Positions 17,146-24,968 of a DNA stretch of 34,256 bases are shown here, piece after piece. The notes beneath the pieces are model-generated. The model made no database searches. It had not been told where the DNA came from and was given only the letters and a program-made list of their open reading frames with translations. A program made the position numbers and the translations under genes. The DNA comes from Clostridia bacterium BRH_c25 (GTDB lineage: Bacteria > Bacillota_A > Clostridia > Lutisporales > Lutisporaceae): positions 1 through 34,256 of the forward strand of contig LOES01000111.1 in NCBI GenBank assembly GCA_001515955.1. Reading direction: 5' to 3'. Numbering within the stretch: the stretch's first letter is position 1; every line of letters starts with the position of its first letter.

Positions 17146-17161
17146 TATGGTGCACCTAGAG
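17146..17161 (-). repeat. Left 16-bp copy of the tRNA-Arg 3' end (candidate att site)
   Basis: TATGGTGCACCTAGAG is identical and in the same orientation as 25980-25995, which is the last 11 nt of the tRNA-Arg body plus CCA and two flanking bases. A displaced tRNA 3' end is the classic left junction of an integrated element. Confidence 0.65.
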
Positions 17162-17192
17162 CGCGCTCCATTGAATCCACTATTGGCAATAT

Positions 17193-18047
17193 TTAATCGT
17201 AATTTGCAGCATCCTCAAAAAAAGACAGAGGCTCTTTACTATGAGCTTCCACTATTTTGTGTTGTTTTAAAGTGCTTTCAAAATAGTTGCTGTCCAAATT
17301 AATATCTATCCTCCTGTCTGCATCTTTACATCTGGCAATAATCTTCACTTTCCTATCGTTCAGCTCACACGGGTCTATCGTTTTTAATACCCCATCGTAA
17401 ACTTTTTCGAACATTTTAAACGGCATACCAACACCAAGCTCATCATCCTTCCACTTTGCAGCAAATCTTGTGTTTGAACAAAGAAGGGACAAATTCATAT
17501 CACTTGTATCATATGGAGTTGCCGTACATTCAGAACAAATTCCCGAATTGCCCGCCATTTTGATATTCTTCGCAGCGCCGTGATGAAATGCATATCCCTG
17601 AAGAATCCTCATGCTCTGATATGGATTTATTATACAAATAACAATATCCGGTTGAACATTGAATTTTTCCAGAGGCATAACAACAACTCCATATGTCTCA
17701 TGGTCTAAAAATGTTACATCCTTTTGCACATTCCTTGCAGTACATAAGCTGTCATAAAGCCCGAAGGAGTAATAGACATTACCCGAAATAGCATTTGAAT
17801 CCGGTTTTATCAAGCCTAGTGCTTTTGCTGAACCAATGCATAAAAAATTGCTGAGATTAGCTTTATAGCTTTTACCTGACGCAGCAAATTTAACCATATT
17901 GCAATATGACAGCTTGTATCTTACCTGTGGAGCATCCGAAAGCTCAAATTCTTCTTTATTAAAAATAAACTTAATGCCGACTATATGCCTATCCAAGTCT
18001 AAGACACTGTTTAAATCTTCTACCATCTCTTTGATATACATGGACAT
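17193..18047 (-). CDS. DUF169 family protein
   Basis: 284-residue protein of the DUF169 family (PF02596), whose role is unknown; members are common in anaerobes and methanogens. VGIKFIFNKEEFELSDAPQ near residue 22 and the cysteine-bearing segments LSYCNMVKFAASGKSYKA and GNSGICSECTATPY (likely metal or cluster ligands) are the family marks, with DELGVGMPFKMFEKV near the end. I start at ATG 18047 (or ATG 18041, two codons on): AGAGGTGAT is just upstream, and the promoter at 18070-18098 lies inside the longer frame to 18098, ruling that start out. It is divergent from the ArsR-like remnant and the CGGC gene, two families also linked to metal or sulfur handling. Confidence 0.85.
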   Translation of the reverse strand: MSMYIKEMVEDLNSVLDLDRHIVGIKFIFNKEEFELSDAPQVRYKLSYCNMVKFAASGKSYKANLSNFLCIGSAKALGLIKPDSNAISGNVYYSFGLYDSLCTARNVQKDVTFLDHETYGVVVMPLEKFNVQPDIVICIINPYQSMRILQGYAFHHGAAKNIKMAGNSGICSECTATPYDTSDMNLSLLCSNTRFAAKWKDDELGVGMPFKMFEKVYDGVLKTIDPCELNDRKVKIIARCKDADRRIDINLDSNYFESTLKQHKIVEAHSKEPLSFFEDAANYD

Positions 18048-18069
18048 ATCACCTCTTTTATCATGTATT

Positions 18070-18098
18070 TTATCAAAACAACGTCTAGTAAACGTCAA
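18070..18098 (-). promoter_or_regulatory. Promoter of the DUF169 gene
   Basis: Minus strand TTGACG (18098-18093), 17 bp, TGATAA (18075-18070); start about 15-20 bp before the ATG at 18047. Confidence 0.6.
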
Positions 18099-18138
18099 TT
18101 ATATATTCTCAATATGCATTTAAAAAGATTAACATCTC

Positions 18139-18167
18139 TTGACATAATATTTGCAGGCTGGTAATAT
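18139..18167 (+). promoter_or_regulatory. Promoter of the ArsR remnant and CGGC gene
   Basis: Consensus TTGACA (18139-18144), 17 bp, TAATAT (18162-18167). Confidence 0.75.
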
Positions 18168-18190
18168 TTTTACAAACATTATTTTCAAAA

Positions 18191-18206
18191 TTTCGCAAAT
18201 ACGAAA
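18191..18206. promoter_or_regulatory. Candidate ArsR-type operator
   Basis: TTTCG-N6-CGAAA dyad about 15 bp past the expected start, ahead of the ribosome site. Its place and form suit an ArsR-family repressor such as the intact ancestor of the remnant that follows. Confidence 0.4.
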
Positions 18207-18220
18207 GGAGACAAAATCAA

Positions 18221-18325
18221 TTGGTAAGCCATAAGGAACTATATAAACTTCACGCAGATTTCTGTAAGTTTATGGCTAACCCTAAAAGAATCGAAATACT
18301 TTTCTTTTTAGGGAAATTCAAATAG
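18221..18325 (+). pseudogene. Truncated ArsR-family regulator (34 residues)
   Basis: TTG start with AAAGGAG upstream encodes MVSHKELYKLHADFCKFMAN, then PKRIEILFFLGKFK and a TAG stop. 'FCK.(M/L)ANPKRIEIL' is the first helix pair of ArsR-like winged-helix repressors. The recognition helix and wing are missing: after ...LFFLG the frame ends at once, and I do not find the rest in another frame. The promoter, ribosome site and candidate operator remain, so this looks like an internal deletion that left the start of the regulator attached to the next gene. Confidence 0.7.
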
Positions 18326-18347
18326 AAAAAGAAATGGAGTTGTAAAT

Positions 18348-18680
18348 ATGAAAGTTGGATTAATCAGATGTATGCAAACTGAAGATATGTGCCCTGCCAC
18401 AACAGATTTTAAAGTAATGCGCGAGAAAAAAGCCGCATTTGAAGGTATAGAGGATGAAATTGAAGTAATAGGTATAAATACATGCGGCGGCTGCCCAGGC
18501 AAAAAAGCTGTAACAAGAGCTGCTGAGATGGTAAAACGAGGTGCAGACACCATTGTATTAGCTTCCTGCATCACAAAAGGAAATCCTATCGGCTTCGCTT
18601 GCCCTCATGCTCAGACAATGAAAGAAGCTATAACAAAAAAATTAGGTGATACTGTTAAAATTATTGATTATACACATTAA
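18348..18680 (+). CDS. CGGC-domain metal-binding protein
   Basis: 110-residue protein of the CGGC domain family (PF08821), proposed to bind metal; the function is unknown. Cysteines lie at C8 and C15 (IRCMQTEDMC), C46 and C49 in the name-giving TCGGC, C74 in LASC and C85 with H87 in ACPH, all in the expected positions. The length is normal for a stand-alone form. ATG 18348 is preceded by ATGGAG-type Shine-Dalgarno sequence. It is read from the promoter at 18139 after the ArsR remnant, and was probably once controlled by that regulator. Confidence 0.87.
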   Translation: MKVGLIRCMQTEDMCPATTDFKVMREKKAAFEGIEDEIEVIGINTCGGCPGKKAVTRAAEMVKRGADTIVLASCITKGNPIGFACPHAQTMKEAITKKLGDTVKIIDYTH

Positions 18681-18788
18681 GAGAAAGGTATATAATATGA
18701 TTTCTCTTTAGTCCCCTAAAGACTTTGGACAATGTATCTTAATCAATGGTATGTTATCCGGGAATACCATAACACACAAAACAAGCAC

Positions 18789-19265
18789 TTATTCGGGCAC
18801 GGAAACGCTATCCGCCACAATTCTCTTCGAACCCGGCATAGAAGCTGCCGCGGCATCCCCGATCTTTTCGTTGGACACAAAGAGATAGCTGCCAGCCTGT
18901 TCCCGCAGTGTGAGCACCTTTTCCCCATCACTCATAAACTGGTCGTCATAGAAAAGTCGGATGATATTGCTCTCCCGCTCTCCGCAGGAAAAGGAAATCG
19001 CCATACGATAGTTTGTGTTACCGTGGTAATAGTAATAGGCACCATACTCTTCCAGGTAAGTAAAATTCTCCAGCCCTATTTTCTCGGTATCCGCAAGGGT
19101 CATGCCCATGTATTCGGTAAGCACCACGTCCATATTGGCGCGGCTGATTTTCGTACAGACGCAGTCCGGCTCCATATCCCAACCGTTATAGGCGATGACG
19201 GCCGCTTTTTCTGCCTCGGTGAGAGTATCCTCAAGTCCGCTGCCGCAATAGAATAGCTGGAAAAT
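18789..19265 (-). pseudogene. 5'-truncated fragment of a clostridial hypothetical protein
   Basis: An open frame of about 158 codons with no credible start. Reading from the upstream stop it runs GLEDTLTEAEKAAVIAYNGW, DMEPDCVCTKISRAN, then VVLTEYMGMTLADTEKIGL and YLEEYGAYYYYHGNTNYRM, ending in SVPE. I recognise this pattern only as the C-terminal part of uncharacterised Firmicutes secreted or lipoprotein-like proteins ('Y..HGDTNY'). The N-terminal half and signal peptide are gone. It is clearly GC-richer (one 60-bp line near 18841 is 57% GC) than its neighbours, suggesting a separate origin. The internal ATG at 19175 could start a 128-residue product but has no good ribosome site. Confidence 0.6.
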
Positions 19266-19396
19266 CTAAGCTCACGGAAAAGCCGTCTTCTTGAGCCGCA
19301 AGACGAAGCAAATTACCGGAAATATAATATTAAGAAAAGGTTTTTATGGAACTACTTATGGAAGCAAGGCAGGTAAACGGAGCCAATAATGGAATA

Positions 19397-19430
19397 GGAC
19401 AAGTAAACTGCCTGAGCAGTTCACTTGTCC
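19397..19430 (-). terminator. Hairpin after the first enolase-superfamily gene
   Basis: 15-bp stem with one mismatch (GGACAAGTAAACTGC with GCAGTTCACTTGTCC), 4-nt loop. It lies about 30 bp past the stop on the minus strand. The U-tract is weak. The sequence 19266-19396 holds no other recognisable feature. Confidence 0.6.
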
Positions 19431-19460
19431 CTGAATTTTTCCAATAGGCAGTCATCCCTT

Positions 19461-20645
19461 TTACTTGACAGTCACTATATCCGCCCGCGATAGCGCATAC
19501 TCCGACAGTTCATTACCGATGCCGGGAAGCTCCGGAATTTCGTAATATCCCCCTTTGGGCTGGTAGTCATGAATGCAGAGCTCCGTGTTGGTTGGATCGA
19601 TATTAACGATATGGTGCTCGTGAATGACAAAGTTCGGAATTACTGCCTCAAGCTGCAAAGATGCAGCCAAAAGAATCGGACTGGAGCAAACATGCAGTTG
19701 AACACTTACATCATAGGTGTATGCCATGTCGCATATCTTTTTGACCTCCGTAATACCGCCGCAATTTCCAATGTCAGGCTGAATAACCTGCAGCGAGGAA
19801 TTCTCAAAATAAGGAGCATACTGCCATCTCGTATAAATCCTCTCGCCGCTGGCAAGGGGCATGCTTATTCTATCGCAAATTTCTTTGGCAAGCTTGGGAG
19901 TCGGTGTATTAGGCTCTTCAAAATAAAAAATATTATACTTCTCAGCCATTCTTCCTATTTGTACTGAGGATACGGCATCCGTATTAGAATGGTTTTCAAT
20001 GATTATATCCACCTTGGAACCAATAGCTTCTCTTACAGCACAAATACGCTCTTGAAGCAGTTCTATGCGTTCTGGAGGTAAACATCCGGTGGTTTCATCA
20101 CTAGTAAAGGCAGTACCATCCTTTTTAAAAGTAAAAAAGTCCATCTTGATAGCATCATAACCGTCAGCAACAGCTTTTTGGGCAACCTTCGCATAATCCG
20201 CTGTTGCAATTTGCGGAGTCAAAGGTGTCATTTCAGGACCCCAGCCAAACTGCAGCTGGCTTGCATAGGTCCGAAGCTTTTCCCTCTTTTTCCCGCCAAG
20301 GAGCTTATAAACAGGGACGTTGAAATATTTGCCTTTAATATCCCATAGTGCAATATCTATGGCTGCTATGCCGGCAAAAACTATAGGTCCTCCGTTTTGT
20401 CCCCAAAAGGTGCTTTTGTACATTTTATCCCATATCACCTCATTATCCAGCGGGTCCATTCCGATAATCATAGAAGCTAAATCCTTCACCATACCTGCAG
20501 CTGCAGGAGAACCTTTTCCATATGCAATTGCCGCTTCACCATAGCCAAATATCCCTTCGTCGGTATTTATACGGCATACTACAGGTCTTGGCATCGGATC
20601 ATTGCGTGGGTGCAGGCTGAGTATGTCAACACTGGTAATTTTCAT
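19461..20645 (-). CDS. Mandelate racemase/muconate lactonizing family enzyme, paralogue 1
   Basis: 394-residue enolase-superfamily enzyme of the acid-sugar dehydratase (GalD/ManD-like) type. Start at ATG 20645 (MKITSVDIL), with AGGTGAT upstream; the longer frame begins with GTG inside that ribosome site. The active-site set is seen in order: K-x-D in AIKMDFF, E-x-H in IIENHSN (metal ligand and base), FYFEEP, ASGERIY, and QLHVCSSP (the second histidine). It is the most diverged of three paralogues here (H-x-R-N-D insert near residue 13; CSSPILLA instead of CASPLSTA). It lies after the APC permease, separated by a 14-bp hairpin. Likely dehydrates or epimerises an acid related to the substrate of its sister enzymes; the substrate is unknown. 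Confidence 0.88.
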   Translation of the reverse strand: MKITSVDILSLHPRNDPMPRPVVCRINTDEGIFGYGEAAIAYGKGSPAAAGMVKDLASMIIGMDPLDNEVIWDKMYKSTFWGQNGGPIVFAGIAAIDIALWDIKGKYFNVPVYKLLGGKKREKLRTYASQLQFGWGPEMTPLTPQIATADYAKVAQKAVADGYDAIKMDFFTFKKDGTAFTSDETTGCLPPERIELLQERICAVREAIGSKVDIIIENHSNTDAVSSVQIGRMAEKYNIFYFEEPNTPTPKLAKEICDRISMPLASGERIYTRWQYAPYFENSSLQVIQPDIGNCGGITEVKKICDMAYTYDVSVQLHVCSSPILLAASLQLEAVIPNFVIHEHHIVNIDPTNTELCIHDYQPKGGYYEIPELPGIGNELSEYALSRADIVTVK

Positions 20646-20678
20646 CAATATCACCTGAGCTTTCTTTAATATTCTATT

Positions 20679-20728
20679 AAAGGTTCCAGCAGCATCAAGG
20701 TTATAAGGCGGCTACTGCTGGAACCTTT
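20679..20728 (-). other. Intercistronic hairpin between permease and paralogue 1
   Basis: AAAGGTTCCAGCAG (20679-20692) and its exact complement (20715-20728), 22-nt loop. On the minus-strand transcript no T-run follows, so it is more likely an mRNA stabiliser or attenuator than a full terminator; a T-run exists only on the plus strand. Confidence 0.55.
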
Positions 20729-20760
20729 ATATTTTTTTATATAGAGGTCAATATCTCAAA

Positions 20761-22173
20761 TCAATCCTCATCCCATACTGCTGTTTCCATATGTACATTC
20801 GGGCTTTTGCTTCTAATGATTCCGAGCACCATGCATATTGCCATAGCTCCTATACTGATTCCAACAATCATGGGTGTCAAATTTTGAGCCGCCTTTATAA
20901 ACACGGCCATAAATCCCACAAAGCTTATAGCACAGATTAGGTAGTAAAGACCGTCTGGAATATGAAACCTTGACTTTTTCCATGCTTCCGGATATTTTTG
21001 GGGAACTTGCGAATAAGCATAGGTATACAAAAAAGAAAGAGACGATGTAAGTAGCATAATATTGTTTGTAATGGTAGTTACGTTAAACTTCAGAATCAGT
21101 GGAATTAATGCCATCAGATAGACAAAGGTAAGGATTTTCCAATAAGCGCCATATTTGTTTTGTGCTGCAAAGGACTTTGGAAGCCAACCATCCTTACATG
21201 ACTGAGCAATCGGAATACAGTTGGCAGCAAGCGTTGAGTTTATAGTGGTCATAAGTGCCATTATAGGACCGCCAATCATAAACAGAACAAAAAATATCGA
21301 TGGCAAAATATTTTTAGCAACCAATGTAAGGGGTTTATTGACAATCTGATCTATCGGCAGAATGCCGGCACCTACAATGGCAACGCCGCAGTAAACTATT
21401 ATGAGCGTAGGCACAGACATCAATATTGCCCATGGAATATCCCGTTTCGCATTTTTTGCATCACGACCATACTGCATTGTCATTGCATATCCTTGTGTCG
21501 AATAAACGAATAAGAACATTGCAGCAATTAATCCCTTAGATCCATCAGTCATAAAAAGGGGATTGCTAAAATTAAATATGGGGTTTTTCAGCTTGAAAAA
21601 ACCTACCGCTATAAACATCACTAGAGCGGCCAAGAGAAGCCAGGTCATCAATTTCTGAGCTTTTGCCATTATATTGACGCCGAACAGATTGATCATATAA
21701 AAGACAGTAAGAAATACTATTCCTACAATCTGGGGGTCTAGGACTGGCCAAACAGATTGGGCATAAACTCCCAAAGCAGCCCCAAACAAGGCAATGGCCA
21801 CGGTCTGTGTAAGATATGCAAATGCATACGCACCAGCAACCTTTGGACCTGCCAAGGCTGCCAACGCCGAGTAGTAGCCACCTCCCAGCCGGAGTGTAGA
21901 AGTTACAAATACAACAGGAAGAATAAGAAAAAAACCAAGTACTATAGCAAGTAAATAGCCTAGCCAGGCAGAATATCCGGTAAATGCTATAGCAGGGCCA
22001 ACAAGGGTAATTACACCGGCACCAATTACCTGACCAATTGACAGCGCATACATTTCAGGTCTCCCTAAAGTACCAGCAGGCGGAGCTGGAACATTTGTTA
22101 CCATAATAGTGGATTTTCTCACGGAACCTGCAGGAGGAGTAGGAGCATTGTTTATTATAGAATTACTTCCCAT
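20761..22173 (-). CDS. APC superfamily amino acid/organic solute permease
   Basis: 470-residue transporter with about 12 membrane segments. Segment 1 begins ALSIGQVIGAGVITLVGPAIAF, where the G-x-G-x(I/V) turn (GQVIGAGV) is the substrate-binding break of APC permeases; GGYYSALAALAGPKVAGAYAF follows. The AATGGAGG site places the start at 22173. The cytoplasmic N-terminus holds a tandem repeat with an 18-residue period, NAPTPPAG (9-16) and NVPAPPAG (27-34), before the first membrane helix. It lies between two enolase-superfamily genes, so it probably imports their substrate; an APC carrier hints at an amino- or betaine-bearing acid rather than a plain sugar acid, but this is inference. Confidence 0.9.
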   Translation of the reverse strand: MGSNSIINNAPTPPAGSVRKSTIMVTNVPAPPAGTLGRPEMYALSIGQVIGAGVITLVGPAIAFTGYSAWLGYLLAIVLGFFLILPVVFVTSTLRLGGGYYSALAALAGPKVAGAYAFAYLTQTVAIALFGAALGVYAQSVWPVLDPQIVGIVFLTVFYMINLFGVNIMAKAQKLMTWLLLAALVMFIAVGFFKLKNPIFNFSNPLFMTDGSKGLIAAMFLFVYSTQGYAMTMQYGRDAKNAKRDIPWAILMSVPTLIIVYCGVAIVGAGILPIDQIVNKPLTLVAKNILPSIFFVLFMIGGPIMALMTTINSTLAANCIPIAQSCKDGWLPKSFAAQNKYGAYWKILTFVYLMALIPLILKFNVTTITNNIMLLTSSLSFLYTYAYSQVPQKYPEAWKKSRFHIPDGLYYLICAISFVGFMAVFIKAAQNLTPMIVGISIGAMAICMVLGIIRSKSPNVHMETAVWDED

Positions 22174-22206
22174 ATTATTACCTCCATTTCAAATTTGTAT
22201 CTTATT

Positions 22207-23379
22207 TTACTTTACGATTACCTTATCACATTGTGTCAGAGCAAATTCTGAAAATTCATTTCCTATACCGGGCAGCTCGGGCACCTTGTATTTCCCCATA
22301 GCAGGCTGATAATCATAGATGCAAAGATTCTTATTAAAATCGCAAAGGCTTATCCTGTGATGCTCATGAATAACGAAATTAGGAATAACCGCTTCCAGGT
22401 GGAGAGCAACAGCCGTAGAGAGAGGGCTTGCACATACGTGAGCCTGCACGCTGACATCATATGTATAAGCCATATCGCATATCTTCTTGGCTTCTGTCAA
22501 GCCGCCACAGTTTCCGATATCAGGCTGTATAACCTGTACCGAGCTATTCTCAAAGTAAGGAGCATACTGCCATCTGGAATATATTCTTTCCCCGTGAGCA
22601 ATTGGCATTTCCAATCTGTCACAGATATACTTAGCCATCTTGGGGCTTGGAGTATTGGGCTCTTCAAAGTAAAATATGTTGTATTTCTGGGCGCGTCTAC
22701 CTAACTGCACGGCAGAGTTTGCATCTGTAAAGGAATGATTTTCCATTATTATGTCAACAGTCGGTCCTACAGCTTCACGTACAGCTGAAATTCTCTCTTC
22801 GACCAGATTCACGTAATACGGTGCCAACAGTCTTGTGCTATCTTCAGAAGTAAAATTTCTTCCATCTTTATCATAGGTGAAGAAATCAATTTTAATAGCA
22901 TCATAGCCCTCTTCTACAGCTTTTTTTGAAGCCTCAATATATTCTTCTGTGGATTGAAGCTGCCTGAAATCAGGACCCCAGTCAAACTGCAGCTGACTGG
23001 CATAGCTTCGGAGGTTATCTCTGCGCTTGCCGCCAAGAAGCTTGTAAATCGGAGCATTGAAATATTTGCCTTTGATATCCCAAAGTGCGATATCAATAGC
23101 ACTGATACCAGCAAATATTACTGGACCACCGTTCTGTCCCCAAAAGGTCTGCTTGTAAAGCTTATCCCAGATAACCTCGTTGTCCAAAGGATCCATTCCT
23201 ATGATAAGTGCAGCCAGATCCTTAATCATACCGAAAGCAGCAGGTGCTGCTATGCCATATGCAAGAGCCGCTTCACCATCACCATAGATCCCTTCAGCCG
23301 TAAAAATACGGCAAATCACCGGCCGCCAGATAGGATTGCTGGTCTTTACCTGCATAACGTCAACCTGTGTGATTTTCAT
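22207..23379 (-). CDS. Mandelate racemase/muconate lactonizing family enzyme, paralogue 2
   Basis: 390-residue enolase-superfamily enzyme. Motifs: K163-x-D165 (AIKIDFF), E213-x-H215 (IMENHS), E239/E240 (FYFEEP), E264 (HGERIYSRW), D287 (QPDIGNCGG), H314 (QAHVCASP) and the terminal capping HEHH near 338-341. This set is that of acid-sugar dehydratases rather than of lactonizing enzymes with K-x-K. Residue 262 reads H-G-E where paralogue 3 has N-G-E. GAGGAG lies 11 bp before ATG 23379. It shares 107 identical bases with paralogue 3 (23144-23250 versus 24386-24492). A small difference in the 130-145 loop (DWGPDFRQLQSTEE) may alter substrate choice. Confidence 0.9.
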   Translation of the reverse strand: MKITQVDVMQVKTSNPIWRPVICRIFTAEGIYGDGEAALAYGIAAPAAFGMIKDLAALIIGMDPLDNEVIWDKLYKQTFWGQNGGPVIFAGISAIDIALWDIKGKYFNAPIYKLLGGKRRDNLRSYASQLQFDWGPDFRQLQSTEEYIEASKKAVEEGYDAIKIDFFTYDKDGRNFTSEDSTRLLAPYYVNLVEERISAVREAVGPTVDIIMENHSFTDANSAVQLGRRAQKYNIFYFEEPNTPSPKMAKYICDRLEMPIAHGERIYSRWQYAPYFENSSVQVIQPDIGNCGGLTEAKKICDMAYTYDVSVQAHVCASPLSTAVALHLEAVIPNFVIHEHHRISLCDFNKNLCIYDYQPAMGKYKVPELPGIGNEFSEFALTQCDKVIVK

Positions 23380-23448
23380 AAACTACACTCCTCTTCATTT
23401 TAATCTATAACCTACTTTGGTGCAGAAAAGCTGTGAAAAGCACTAATA

Positions 23449-24621
23449 CTATTTAACTATGACCTTTTCACAGTTTGTAAGAGCAAAATCGGAAAACTCA
23501 TTGCCGATCCCGGGCAGCTCAGGGATGCTGTACTGACCGTTGACAGGCTGGTAATCGTAAATGCACAGCTCTTTATTGTACTGGTGCAGGTTAAATACAT
23601 GATGCTCATGTATAACAAAATTAGGAATAACGGCCTCCAAGTGGAGAGCCACTGCCGTAGAGAGGGGGCTTGCACACACATGAGCCTGCACACTTACGTC
23701 ATAGGTATAGGCCATATCACATATCTTTTTGACTTCTGTTATACCACCGCAATTTCCTATATCAGGCTGAATGACCTGAATAGAGCTGTCTTCAAAGTAA
23801 GGGGCATACTGCCATCTGGAATAAATTCTTTCACCATTGGCAATCGGCATTTCAAGCTTGCTGCTTATGTATTTTGCTGTCTTGGGGGTTGGAGTGTTGG
23901 GTTCCTCAAAGTAAAAAATATTATACTTCTGCACCCTGCGTCCAAGTTGAACTGCAGAATTTGCATCAGTAAAGGAGTGATTCTCCATTATTATATCAAC
24001 ATCTGGTCCTATAGCCTCACGGACGGCTGCCACTCTTTCCTCAACCAAGTCCACATAGTAAGGCCTTAGCAAAGTAGTTCTTTCATCGAAGGTAAAATCT
24101 CTATCGGTTTTATCATACATGAAGAAGTCAATCTTGATTGCATCGTAACCCTCTGCCACCGCTTTTTTCGCGTTGGCAACATATTCTTCTGTCTTGTGGG
24201 CACTTATCCACTCCTGACCCCAGCCAAACTGTAGTTGGCTTGCATAGCAGCGCAGCTTTTCTCTTCTTTTTCCACCAAGAAGCTTGTAAATAGGAACATC
24301 AAAAAACTTGCCCTTGATATCCCACAGTGCGATATCAATAGCGCTGATACCGGCAAATACCACTGGACCACCGTTCTGCCCCCAGAAGGTCTGCTTGTAA
24401 AGCTTATCCCAGATAACCTCGTTGTCCAAAGGATCCATTCCTATGATAAGTGCAGCCAGATCCTTAATCATACCGAAAGCAGCAGGTGCTGCATTACAAT
24501 ATGTAAGAGCCGCTTCTCCATCGCCGTAAATACCTTCGTCCGTATAAATACGGCAGATAATTGGACGCCATCCCGGTCTGGTCTCTTTGACCTGCATAAC
24601 ATCGACTTTAGTGATTTTCAT
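23449..24621 (-). CDS. Mandelate racemase/muconate lactonizing family enzyme, paralogue 3
   Basis: 390-residue sister of paralogue 2, first gene of the operon. K163-x-D165, E213-x-H215, E239/E240, E264, D287 and H314 are all present, so all three copies appear catalytically competent. Divergence from paralogue 2 is concentrated in residues 134-185, next to the K-x-D strand, and in the 342-365 tail. TTAGGAGGG precedes ATG 24621. Transcription starts near 24699 from a consensus promoter overlapped by a candidate GntR site. Function: probably dehydration or epimerisation of an alpha-hydroxy acid; the natural substrate cannot be read from sequence. Confidence 0.9.
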   Translation of the reverse strand: MKITKVDVMQVKETRPGWRPIICRIYTDEGIYGDGEAALTYCNAAPAAFGMIKDLAALIIGMDPLDNEVIWDKLYKQTFWGQNGGPVVFAGISAIDIALWDIKGKFFDVPIYKLLGGKRREKLRCYASQLQFGWGQEWISAHKTEEYVANAKKAVAEGYDAIKIDFFMYDKTDRDFTFDERTTLLRPYYVDLVEERVAAVREAIGPDVDIIMENHSFTDANSAVQLGRRVQKYNIFYFEEPNTPTPKTAKYISSKLEMPIANGERIYSRWQYAPYFEDSSIQVIQPDIGNCGGITEVKKICDMAYTYDVSVQAHVCASPLSTAVALHLEAVIPNFVIHEHHVFNLHQYNKELCIYDYQPVNGQYSIPELPGIGNEFSDFALTNCEKVIVK

Positions 24622-24687
24622 TGTTCACCCTCCTAACATTTAGAATAAATTCTCGAAACTAACGGTAGATCAACTGTTAGCTATCGA

Positions 24688-24698
24688 GTTGTTCGCTA
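24688..24698. promoter_or_regulatory. Candidate GntR operator at the catabolic promoter
   Basis: GTTGTTCGCTA at the expected transcription start, matching GTTGTTCGATA at 24868-24878 in 10 of 11 positions. Confidence 0.45.
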
Positions 24699-24705
24699 TG
24701 TATAA

Positions 24706-24734
24706 ATCATATAGCCTATTCCTATTATTGTCAA
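24706..24734 (-). promoter_or_regulatory. Promoter of the enolase-superfamily/APC operon
   Basis: Minus strand: TTGACA (24734-24729), 17 bp, TATGAT (24711-24706). A TACCAA/TTGGTA dyad (24753-24766) lies about 20 bp upstream. Confidence 0.8.
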
Positions 24735-24819
24735 TATGTATTTGATATTTTTTACCAATCTTGGTATTCATGGATATCACATCACCTCCTGTATACTGGC
24801 AAAACCTATGCTTATTGTA

Positions 24820-24849
24820 TTGACAATTCATTAATAAATGACGTATGAT
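24820..24849 (+). promoter_or_regulatory. Promoter of the GntR regulator gene
   Basis: TTGACA (24820-24825), 18 bp, TATGAT (24844-24849); leader of about 110 bp to the start codon. Confidence 0.65.
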
Positions 24850-24866
24850 TTATTAGTAGATCGCCT

Positions 24867-24881
24867 GGTTGTTCGATAACC
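24867..24881. promoter_or_regulatory. Candidate GntR autoregulatory operator
   Basis: GGTTGTTCGATAACC, an imperfect dyad (GGTT/AACC arms) just past the start of the regulator transcript, sharing its core with the site at 24688-24698 on the other promoter. Confidence 0.5.
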
Positions 24882-24968
24882 TATATAGTGAATATCGATT
24901 AATCAGCATGCTTCATATGTTTTATATAAAATACTGTCCAGAGTTGTATTAAATAGCAGGAGGAGTAT

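Noticed and set aside
18048..18098. Longer N-terminus for the DUF169 protein
   Set aside because: The promoter -35/-10 lies within this stretch and the ribosome site is just before 18047.
24797..24812. Sigma-54-like element TGGCAAAACCTATGCT upstream of the GntR gene
   Set aside because: GG and GC spacing fits but the flanking bases do not, a good sigma-A promoter lies just downstream, and no activator is linked to this operon.
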